DNA of 41,637 nucleotides from an uncultured Muribaculaceae bacterium (GTDB taxonomy: Bacteria; Bacteroidota; Bacteroidia; Bacteroidales; Muribaculaceae), in assembly GCA_947174275.1 (NCBI GenBank), contig CAMWIJ010000020.1:1-41637 (forward strand), read 5' to 3'. The translations under genes and the position numbers were made by a program. The notes beneath the pieces were generated by a model. That model saw only the letters and a list, made by a program, of their open reading frames with translations. It was not told the DNA's origin and did no database searches. This document shows positions 35,601-41,637 of this stretch, in pieces (position 1 is the first letter of the stretch; each line of letters starts with the position of its first letter).

Positions 35601-36433
35601 CTGATTGTACCCTTATGAAGGCAATTCCTAACTACATTCAACCGAATTCGCCATTGATTTCCCGTATTAAGAATATCATTCTCAATTCTCACTTTTTATG
35701 GTCCAATGGCATCATTAAGGGGGGGATGTCTGTAGGAGGCTCATTCCTTGATATTGCAGATATATCAAGGAAAATTGACTTCACAAATGATGAATTATTA
35801 CATATATGGAATAAGATGAAACTATCATTATCTCAAATCCAGAAAGAATGTAATAAGAGGTCTGATAATGAATCTCTATTCTTTTTGAGTCATTTTGATG
35901 GGATATTGGATGAAATGAAATTGTTTGTGGAAAATAATTCATTCAAAGCGATTTCTAAAGAAGAATATGAGAGTGTACATGAGGTTATTATAAAGTTAAG
36001 AATCTCAATATCATCTAAGACAAGTCAGAATATAAGTGAGCTCCTGATAGAAGATCTCACCAATGATGCTATCTCAATGCTTGTAGATGTACAGCCTGAA
36101 AAAAGATTTACGGAATTTCAGTCGGAATATATTTTGTTGGCTAATAAAATAGTGCTAAGACAATCTCAATATCTAAATAGCTGTATGAAACATTTTTCAT
36201 GGATTGTTGGAACTTATTCAGATATGATTCCGCGAGTAATCTTCAAGCCAATCTTCGAACAGATCCTAATCTCTTATATTCCATATTTTAATGGAGAAAC
36301 AAGCTGGGATATTTCATACGCAAGAAAAGATGAATTTGAGAAGGGATTATTGAAGATATATTCGACTTTCCGTGATTGGGGTGGAGAAAATTCCTTCTGG
36401 AAATCATATAAACCTCGATTTGTTAATATATGA
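32675..36433 (+). CDS. Large SIR2-domain protein, likely NAD-depleting effector
   Basis: This 1252-residue protein has an N-terminal SIR2 NAD-binding fold. Key signals are LSFIIGAGFSKNM at 19-31 (GAGxS), TFNYDNCLDIIG near 142-153 (TxNYD), YKLHGTIR near 286 with the catalytic histidine, and MGFSGDDPNFLSWM near 343. Between TFNYD and KLHG there is an insert of about 140 residues. From about 430 to the end the sequence is a long, helix-rich, Lys/Asn/Ile-rich region with no domain I recognise. Defence-associated SIR2 proteins such as DSR2 degrade cellular NAD when a phage is sensed; here the active-site motifs look intact, so the same activity is inferred. It lies 18 bases after the 212-residue gene and closes the operon. 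Confidence 0.85.
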   Translation: MHTSQQITRIRHLLNNKSLSFIIGAGFSKNMSDKFVDWGELLTPVVKELYNIDDDNDVWHKIGEIGYLGIAEEYVRRKGYHEAIDVYIEQHTPIIIRRGNSSDHNETDETEYVVMQNNEEVDLADITCHKLLFDLDVKNIFTFNYDNCLDIIGNTDKANKLLCSIRQIQAELYILEQIRFESNNYNPETHPAKEKTSTEQEAIAASTIISTTDFGTFLERLKSKFSSLDFLNQPFTDIIVFHDKIEDEIARKNVELSSLQRQRESCYQLISSGGMLSLTDGKKNIYKLHGTIRIGEESEYGFDGDSHCNYIITANDYTDYPIKHEPFVDYMKISLLKGSFCIMGFSGDDPNFLSWMSWVKEVVDKNPEIKAELSQKNSARFFYIHSGDNPLSKDKRLLLKNHYIEYVELSKLSNGNSHKERIAQFLDHLSPKTSHFRKIKESWNNINKHLSPIQYSKEKWDISSLSEDIEFIYNSHNINRIPIQNNLDNLNRDHILRALHRKFNTKWDLASEQELKLAFSALRDELLLPSHFFKEEEYRNLLQKSQNPIFDDLANLFQKERALCIRNMNNSGLPFSTYMQIWKNLYSFNFKGAKKLLDAWKPSNNSPIEKIRKLMFKAILSEDVFEQISPLTNRDLYVSVQDYINALELLPLISRRYRTLKDGGMSNIFDYSDEIDQIQTDCPYIKNADHIVNKLIEKIKGYRKPMPFGNKSQSFTFGSGNPEFVASFKILSIFFELCRPLYISNIILFPAEKWNLVCENLYRDYPYPCLFYSLQYNSSKLTTSICQKILYCDELKYELPRIVKSLFSALRQKECPGNYRQSIMLALPILLIGVDATRWNIDFISFFNKLKPYDLKTRKYDDRNYTHEDFYKLITFGLTWTSDKEFKIKVISDILNTHENIGNWENLLIINALHSLSEEDLLSSHYIDTIRQGLLWLCKNGNKPPHIYVILNLIKLIDKETVQECLESISSSLIESDCTLMKAIPNYIQPNSPLISRIKNIILNSHFLWSNGIIKGGMSVGGSFLDIADISRKIDFTNDELLHIWNKMKLSLSQIQKECNKRSDNESLFFLSHFDGILDEMKLFVENNSFKAISKEEYESVHEVIIKLRISISSKTSQNISELLIEDLTNDAISMLVDVQPEKRFTEFQSEYILLANKIVLRQSQYLNSCMKHFSWIVGTYSDMIPRVIFKPIFEQILISYIPYFNGETSWDISYARKDEFEKGLLKIYSTFRDWGGENSFWKSYKPRFVNI

Positions 36434-36443
36434 TATAATCATT

Positions 36444-36590
36444 ATGGATAACAGACAGATGATACTATTTCAGATGCACGGAGGCGAGACGAAGATTAAG
36501 GTTCGTATTGACAATGAATCTATGAGCCTTAATGCAGACCAATAGCTGAGCAGTTTTCAACAAAATTTCTAACCATTGTATAAAGTACCT
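36444..36590 (+). pseudogene. RhuM-like N-terminal fragment with frameshift
   Basis: MDNRQMILFQMHGGETKIKV starts at 36444, 10 bases after the SIR2 stop. It looks like the N-terminus of RhuM-family proteins and stops after 33 residues (ending LNADQ) at a TAG at 36543. One base later the other frame reads IAEQFSTKF, the expected continuation of LNADQIAELF-type sequence, so a one-base deletion is likely. Nothing of the rest of the gene remains. Confidence 0.55.
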
Positions 36591-36595
36591 TATTT

Positions 36596-36883
36596 ATGAG
36601 CAAAAAGTCGATACGGTTTTTCAATGACCGCGAGGTGAGGGCGGTCTGGGATGACGAGAACAACTGCTGGTGGTTTTCGGCTATTGACGTGGTGCGTGCT
36701 ATCAATGACGAGCCGGACTATACAAAAGCCGGCAACTATTGGCGTTGGCTTAAACGTAAGCTGGGGCAAGATGGCGTTCAGTTCGTGAGTGGCACTCACA
36801 AACTGAAAATTGTCGCTGCTGACGGTAAGCAATATAACAGTGATGCGCTGTCGGCAGAGGTTCTCCTCAAGATAGCATTGTGA
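36596..36883 (+). pseudogene. Truncated Bro-N domain gene (copy 1)
   Basis: This 95-residue reading frame starts MSKKSIRFFNDREVRAVWDD and shows the Bro-N antirepressor core: WWFSAIDVVRAINDEPD, NYWRWLKRKLGQDG and FVSGTHKLKIVAADGK. Complete relatives are much longer; this one ends in LSAEVLLKIAL. A short frame, VITFKAKRQYDEREY and stop, at 36909-36959 looks like the remnant of another gene tail. The unit is probably inert, a scar of phage-like DNA. GC content is higher than in the SIR2 gene before it. Confidence 0.6.
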
Positions 36884-36971
36884 ATAGAGAAACCCTCGCT
36901 AAGACCGGACAGTCATCACATTCAAGGCCAAACGTCAATATGATGAAAGGGAGTATTAATAACTAATTAAA

Positions 36972-38063
36972 ATGGCGAAGTCTACAGATAAAATATGGAT
37001 AACTTTGGATTCTGGTGTCAGTGCTGAAGCTCAAGCGCCGGTGATTGTGTCGGCAAGCAGAAGTACTGATATCCCGGCATTTTATGCCGATTGGTTCTTT
37101 GAGAGATTGAAACGTGGTTACTCTGCCTGGACCAATCCGTTCAATGGTGTCACGTCGTATGTGTCATACAGCAGGATGCGATTTATAGTGTTCTGGTCAA
37201 AGAACCCCAAGCCACTTCTGGAACATCTCGATTATCTGGCTGAGAGAAATATTGGATGCTATATACAATATACTCTGAACGATTACGAAGCAGAGAGCCT
37301 TGAGAAGGGTGTGCCGCCATTGAATCAGCGTATTGAAACTTTCAAGATGTTGGTTGATAAATTGGGTAAAGGACGTGTTGTTTGGAGATTTGATCCGATG
37401 ATTTTGACTGACAAAATCAGCATTGGCGATTTGCTTGAAAAAGTAAAAAATATAGGAGATCAACTAAAGGACTACACTGAGAAACTTGTATTCAGTTTTG
37501 CCGACATTGCCTCGTATCGCAAAGTGAAATCCAATCTCGAAAAGAATGGCATCAACTATATTGAGTGGGATGAAGCGTCAATGAATGAGTTTGCTGCGAG
37601 ACTCTCTGAAATGAACAAAGAGCGCGGATGGAACTTTGAACTAACCACTTGTGGCGAGAAAATTGACGTTGAACAATATGGTATTGAACATAACCGTTGC
37701 ATAGATGATGACCTTATGATTCGGTTTTCATATCAAGATAAATATTTGATGGATTTCTTGAAGGTTGATATCAGGAGAGTTCAGCCATCTGCACCATCCA
37801 TGTTTGAAGAATTCGATGACGCGCCTTTAATCCCTTTCGGTGCCGTTATGCTTACGCCTGACATATATGCTGTTAAACAAAAGAACAACAGGGACAAAGG
37901 ACAGCGTCAGTTCTGTGGATGCATTGTGAGCAAAGACATCGGTCAGTACAACACATGCCCTCATCTTTGCGAATATTGCTATGCGAATACGAGCAAAGAA
38001 GTTGCAGTAGCTAACTGGAAACGACATAAATCAAATCCTAACGGAGATAAAATAATCGGATAG
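36972..38063 (+). CDS. DUF1848 family protein with C-terminal cysteine cluster
   Basis: This 363-residue cytosolic protein belongs to DUF1848. Visible marks are VIVSASRSTDIPAFYADWF near residue 24, AWTNPFNG near 52, FIVFWSKNPKPLLEHLD near 70 and VVWRFDPMILTD near 135. Near the C-terminus come QFCGCIVSKDIGQYNTCPHLCEYCYAN with cysteines spaced C-x-C and C-x2-H-x-C-x2-C, which should bind an iron-sulfur cluster. DUF1848 is a TIM-barrel family related to radical-SAM-like enzymes; the substrate is unknown. It lies 2 bases before the methyltransferase-helicase gene, so it should act in the same pathway. No promoter was found in the 80 bases upstream. Confidence 0.85.
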   Translation: MAKSTDKIWITLDSGVSAEAQAPVIVSASRSTDIPAFYADWFFERLKRGYSAWTNPFNGVTSYVSYSRMRFIVFWSKNPKPLLEHLDYLAERNIGCYIQYTLNDYEAESLEKGVPPLNQRIETFKMLVDKLGKGRVVWRFDPMILTDKISIGDLLEKVKNIGDQLKDYTEKLVFSFADIASYRKVKSNLEKNGINYIEWDEASMNEFAARLSEMNKERGWNFELTTCGEKIDVEQYGIEHNRCIDDDLMIRFSYQDKYLMDFLKVDIRRVQPSAPSMFEEFDDAPLIPFGAVMLTPDIYAVKQKNNRDKGQRQFCGCIVSKDIGQYNTCPHLCEYCYANTSKEVAVANWKRHKSNPNGDKIIG

Positions 38064-38065
38064 TT

Positions 38066-40753
38066 ATGAATGTTGATAGACTTGTTGACGCTTGTTATGA
38101 TTCAATACCTTCAACCTGGAGACAAAAACCGTGGGAGCATCTAAATCATGGTAAAGCTGTTCTTGACTCAGAAGAATTACTCAACGCCTATATTGCTGCT
38201 TATGGTGAAATGCATATAGTTAAATGCCGAATGGCCATGCAGAATTTCCCGTTTGAAGATTTAGTGTTTTCTAGAAATGATAATGGAGAAATTACGCGCC
38301 TCAAGAACTTTGAGTTGTATGATTGGGGTTGTGGCCAAGGAATAGGCAGCCTTGTTTTTCTTCAGATGTTATATGAGCGCGAAATGCTATATGGGCTTAA
38401 GCGCATTACACTTGTTGAACCATCTTCCATTGCCATTTCTCGTGCTGAACAATGGGTTAAGCAAGCGGCAAACGCGTCAACAGATATTCGGGTCGTAAAT
38501 CGTTTTATCCCTGCCAACGATGATCCGATGTGGACAGATATTGATTGTCAGACTTCTATTGCAATACATATTTGTTCAAATATATTAGATATAAATGAAG
38601 TCGGTTTAAAGTGGCTCGCTCAAACGACCTCTAATATATCGCATCACAACATTTATATCTGTGTAGAACCTCAGTTTGGACAAGGGATATCGCGAATATC
38701 CGACTTCCATAAATGCCTAGGGGAGCCAGCTTGTTTTACCGATTTCTCAAGATACCCATGTGCATATACATCAAAAACAAGACATCCTTTTGGTATTGAA
38801 GCCAAATGTTTCACACTTGATTCTATAAATGGATTTAATAGCGAATATGTTGAGCAGTCTAAACAAATTCATATTGACGAATATCAAAGTGGAGATGAAT
38901 GTCTAAAAGGTATTCTTCCAGATTCTATTATATCTGCATATCACGCTCTCTTAGAAGCTACCAAACGAGACTCTTTTGAACTATATTTGCGGCCTTCTAT
39001 AGGTATTGAACGCCCGGACTTCGTATTAGCAAATATGAACCGAGGCATTGTTGTTATTAATGTCTGCAATGATATTTCAAAATTCGCAGTAGATTATGAA
39101 CGCATAGAAGCGATTAAGCAAGCGATAATTGACACATATATCAAGAGTCTTAAAATTGGTACAATTATAACCCCTTCAACATATAATGCAATAAAGGTCG
39201 GGCTATATTTTGATTCGTCAAATTTTGAGGAAATAGAAAGTGCATGTGCCACTTACTATAAAGAAATTTTGGCTAAATGGGAAGAAACGGAGAAAGCAAG
39301 AGAAGAAAAATTCAAGAAAGAAGGGCGAGAATATAAAAGAGGCGTGCAGCCTAGTGACTCTACACGCTATCTTGTTAAAATAAATCGTGAAAATTGCTTA
39401 TCTGAAATCAATTCCATTACTTGTCGAGGGTTCCGTTATGACTTTTTTAGTGAGCTAAAATCTCTAATTCTCGGTCGATGGCACACGTATTCACAGGGAG
39501 ATACGACATTACGCCTGACAAAACGTCAAAATGATTTAGTAGAAAGTGAATCTTCAAGACTTAGAATAAAGGGGGGTGCCGGATGTGGCAAGACTCAAAT
39601 TGTAGCCCATAAAGCGGTAAAAGAACATATACGTACTGGTACAAAAGTATTGATTGTTACGTATAACATATCCTTGATATGCTATATTAGAATGCGCATA
39701 AATCTGGTTCCCGCAGATTTTTCGACAGATGCTTTTGAGATAATTAATTATCATCAATTTTTCATATCTAAAGCAAGGAAATATCACGGGAGCCATATAC
39801 CCTTTGGAGCATCTGACAATGCGAGATTTTTCGAACCTTATCTTGACGATATCCGAAGAAATAAAGATCAATACGATACTATTATTGTCGATGAAGCCCA
39901 GGATTATACTCCAGCATGGTTTGATTGTCTAAGACTATATTTTCTCTCTGAGAAGGGACGTATTATTCTATGTGGAGATGGAGAGCAAAATATATATAGC
40001 CGTGAAATAGAATCAACGACTAAAATGCCAATGGTGCGAGGTTTTGGTCAAAATAATCCATGGAGAAACGTTAGCCAGCGTGTTTCCATGAGGATGTTGA
40101 ATCCCAAGATTGCAATCTTGTCTTCTCAGTTCGCTCGGGAATTCAATATTTCAAATGAGGAATTATCAATACAGCAGGACAATCTAAATCTTTTTGATTA
40201 TAAGATGGGATATTGGTATGTCAATCCTGCAGTGTTTCCTGATACAATTGCGGGAAATATAGAATGGGTTATACGACAATTTAATCTCAATCCTAAAGAT
40301 GTTGTGATTCTTGGACAAACAATAAATCTCCTAAGAGTGGTGGATTATCACCTTCGTTCAAAGTTTTCACATAAGACTATGACTACTTTTGAATCAAAAG
40401 AGGAATACGAAGAGATTAAATCCAAGATCTACAGCCCGGCAAAATTAGAGTTGGATTTAAAGGCAATTCGTAGGGTCGCCAAAGTGCACTTCACAACGGA
40501 TGTTGATTGTCTTAAATTAGCTACGATCCAGAGTTTCAAAGGATGGGAATCGAAAAGTATCATACTTTTAATCCAACCAGAAAGAGATTCTGTGGAGTCT
40601 ATTAATGAAGATGATTTAACTCTTAAAACGAGACAAAATATCCCAGCACATCTATACACTGCAATAACTCGCGCTCGCGAAAACTTGTTTATCTTAAATC
40701 TCGGGAACCAAAAATTTCATAATTTCTTCAATTCTAAAATAAAAAATGACTGA
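38066..40753 (+). CDS. Methyltransferase, degenerate nuclease fold and SF1 helicase fusion
   Basis: This is an 895-residue, three-part protein. Residues 1-270 are a class I SAM methyltransferase-like domain (LYDWGCGQGIGSL at 84-96; ITLVEPSSIAISRAE near 120). Residues about 290-420 match the NERD/PD-(D/E)xK layout, IERPDFVLANMNRGIVVINV near 312-331, but where active members read E-x-K this protein has N-x-C, so the nuclease is probably dead. Residues 495-895 are a UvrD/Rep-like SF1 helicase: GGAGCGKT at 503-510, IIVDEAQDY near 605-613, ATIQSFKGWE near 818 and YTAITRAREN near 862. It lies 2 bases after DUF1848 and overlaps the next gene by 8 bases. The methyltransferase target is unknown. Confidence 0.8.
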   Translation: MNVDRLVDACYDSIPSTWRQKPWEHLNHGKAVLDSEELLNAYIAAYGEMHIVKCRMAMQNFPFEDLVFSRNDNGEITRLKNFELYDWGCGQGIGSLVFLQMLYEREMLYGLKRITLVEPSSIAISRAEQWVKQAANASTDIRVVNRFIPANDDPMWTDIDCQTSIAIHICSNILDINEVGLKWLAQTTSNISHHNIYICVEPQFGQGISRISDFHKCLGEPACFTDFSRYPCAYTSKTRHPFGIEAKCFTLDSINGFNSEYVEQSKQIHIDEYQSGDECLKGILPDSIISAYHALLEATKRDSFELYLRPSIGIERPDFVLANMNRGIVVINVCNDISKFAVDYERIEAIKQAIIDTYIKSLKIGTIITPSTYNAIKVGLYFDSSNFEEIESACATYYKEILAKWEETEKAREEKFKKEGREYKRGVQPSDSTRYLVKINRENCLSEINSITCRGFRYDFFSELKSLILGRWHTYSQGDTTLRLTKRQNDLVESESSRLRIKGGAGCGKTQIVAHKAVKEHIRTGTKVLIVTYNISLICYIRMRINLVPADFSTDAFEIINYHQFFISKARKYHGSHIPFGASDNARFFEPYLDDIRRNKDQYDTIIVDEAQDYTPAWFDCLRLYFLSEKGRIILCGDGEQNIYSREIESTTKMPMVRGFGQNNPWRNVSQRVSMRMLNPKIAILSSQFAREFNISNEELSIQQDNLNLFDYKMGYWYVNPAVFPDTIAGNIEWVIRQFNLNPKDVVILGQTINLLRVVDYHLRSKFSHKTMTTFESKEEYEEIKSKIYSPAKLELDLKAIRRVAKVHFTTDVDCLKLATIQSFKGWESKSIILLIQPERDSVESINEDDLTLKTRQNIPAHLYTAITRARENLFILNLGNQKFHNFFNSKIKND

Positions 40754-41051
40754 ATTTAAATTAGAAGAAAAACAAATAATAATCGCAATTTTAATTGCGA
40801 TTATGGAAGCTGACGGTGTTATCGATCCTCACGAAACTGATTACCTTGACAGTGTGATATCATTATTAAACATGTCCGAGGTCGAATTAGATTCGATTGA
40901 TGAACTTGACTTTAATCTAATCGTTTCCGATTTCAAAAGATTAGATGTCCATAAAAAGGAAATAGCGAAATCATTGTTTATCGAGATGGCAAAGTGTGAT
41001 GGATATGCAGACCCTCGAGAATTAGAGATTATTGATAAACTGAGTAGTTGA
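40746..41051 (+). CDS. TerB-like small protein
   Basis: This 101-residue helical protein resembles the TerB tellurite-resistance domain: IAILIAIMEADGVIDPHE near 12-29 and a second half FIEMAKCDGYADPRELEIID near 77-96, each with an acidic Asp/Glu-rich metal-binding loop. TerB-like proteins often accompany defence and stress operons. Its start lies inside the previous gene (8-base overlap), so translation is coupled. It ends the block; no terminator is clear after it. Confidence 0.75.
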   Translation: MTEFKLEEKQIIIAILIAIMEADGVIDPHETDYLDSVISLLNMSEVELDSIDELDFNLIVSDFKRLDVHKKEIAKSLFIEMAKCDGYADPRELEIIDKLSS

Positions 41052-41129
41052 ATAATTTTGGACAGTAAAATTCTTTAAGGGGCGACGGAACAGATATCTA
41101 TAACTATGATCCATGCCAGTCGTTTTACA

Positions 41130-41318
41130 CATATACAATGATGAGCCTGACAACATGTGGATACGATTGGAGTAAGCAAATGTAAGTTGGAGCACGAGGA
41201 TGTTCAACTTATGAGTCGCACTCTCGGGTTCAATTCCTTAGTTCTAGCTGGGATTAAAGTCAGAAAAACAGAGTTTGTGAGTGAGACTCACGGACTGAGA
41301 AGTGTGGTTACCACCTAA
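41130..41318 (+). pseudogene. Degraded Bro-N copy 2
   Basis: Two stretches here match the Bro-N gene at 36596-36883: 41135-41151 encodes the INDEPD block, and 41262-41318 reads RKTEFVSETHGLRSVVTT then stop, parallel to FVSGTHKLK of copy 1. The segment between is disrupted. Together the two copies bracket the DUF1848-helicase-TerB block. Confidence 0.45.
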
Positions 41319-41443
41319 TGCCGTCTATGCGTATCGGCGGCCAAAAGTTACGCGGAACCTTTAGCTCGCCGGAGGCAATATTTGAATTTTGGGGTCAGCG
41401 GATTTTTCCGGTGGGCGGGGAGGGAATGTCAAGAGTATAGCGT

Positions 41444-41451
41444 TATCTTTG
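41444..41451 (+). promoter_or_regulatory. -7 box upstream of the transposase-related gene
   Basis: TATCTTTG matches TAnnTTTG and lies 4 bases before the ATG of the next gene, so the transcript would be nearly leaderless. No good -33 TTTG is present at 20 bases. The stretch 41052-41455 otherwise holds only the Bro-N remnant. Confidence 0.4.
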
Positions 41452-41455
41452 CACA

Positions 41456-41637
41456 ATGAAACCAGACCAACTACTCAGAGCCATCCTCCCCGAAGTCCTG
41501 ATAGACAACTTCGACATTGACCGCTTTGAAAAAAGCGATACCCGCTTCGATATATGGCTTGATGAGAAGAATGAACAGCTTAGCGAAGATAAGTACAATA
41601 AAAACATAATCTCCTATGGTTTTGGAGATTACCGCAC
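41456..41637 (+). CDS. ISAon1 family transposase N-terminal region protein (partial)
   Basis: The reading frame starts MKPDQLLRAILPEVLIDNFD and continues RFEKSDTRFDIWLDEKNE and NIISYGFGDYR to the window end. This matches the short first protein of ISAon1-type insertion sequences, which is normally followed by the main transposase. It is cut by the window edge, so the IS lies mostly outside. Its left inverted repeat should lie in 41340-41443, but I could not identify the end. Confidence 0.8.
   Translation, partial: MKPDQLLRAILPEVLIDNFDIDRFEKSDTRFDIWLDEKNEQLSEDKYNKNIISYGFGDYR

Noticed and set aside
41166..41250. GGTTCAATTCC-like stretch resembling a tRNA T-arm
   Set aside because: The flanking bases do not pair into T-stem, D-arm or acceptor helices and no 3' end fits, so I do not call a tRNA.

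Overview
The window looks like a chromosome segment from the order Bacteroidales, probably a gut Muribaculaceae-type genome. The evidence is the protein set: DnaK, MurB, a rpmB-rpmG-DUF4295 ribosomal cluster, glutamine-dependent NadE, TamB-TsaD-glycosyltransferase-CinA, DUF3244, and secreted proteins with type IX-like C-terminal tails. Promoters are also of the Bacteroidetes primary-sigma type (TTTG, about 20 bases, TAnnTTTG), and starts lack clear Shine-Dalgarno sequences. The lineage is inferred from protein recognition, not from a marker comparison.

Layout. 1-360: a structured non-coding RNA on the minus strand with its own promoter and terminator; I could not name its family. 711-2639: dnaK. 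2834-3000: a 160-base palindromic MITE-like element. 3034-4441: a zeta-toxin-like toxin/antitoxin pair, a tiny ORF and a DIP1984-family gene. 4658-6565, minus: murB, then DUF4295-rpmG-rpmB. 6912-8837: nadE. 8953-14137, minus: an operon of a DUF3244 protein and three translationally coupled secreted proteins, two of which look like metalloproteases that lost their zinc motif. 14202-14295: three copies of an 11-base direct repeat in front of that operon. 14323-23980, minus: a tight housekeeping run tamB-tsaD-GT2-cinA ending in a membrane-anchored TPR/HTH regulator.

24149-41318 is AT-rich accessory DNA on the plus strand with two gene blocks. Block 1 (24347-36433) is a compact six-gene run: PLD-nuclease/SNF2 helicase, Eco57I-type adenine methylase, a two-TM protein, a small helical protein, a 212-residue protein with a C-terminal module I associate with restriction loci, and a 1252-residue SIR2 protein with intact NAD-binding motifs. 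I read this as restriction-like modification/translocation joined to NAD depletion, a candidate anti-phage system in an arrangement I do not recognise. Its leader ends in an intrinsic terminator 7 bases before the first start codon. Block 2 (36972-41051) is DUF1848, a three-part fusion (SAM methyltransferase, degenerate nuclease fold, SF1 helicase) and a TerB-like protein, all overlapping or 2 bases apart. Block 2 is flanked by two truncated Bro-N copies, and a RhuM-like remnant lies between the blocks. The window ends inside an ISAon1-type transposase gene.

No tRNA, rRNA, CRISPR array or integrase was found.
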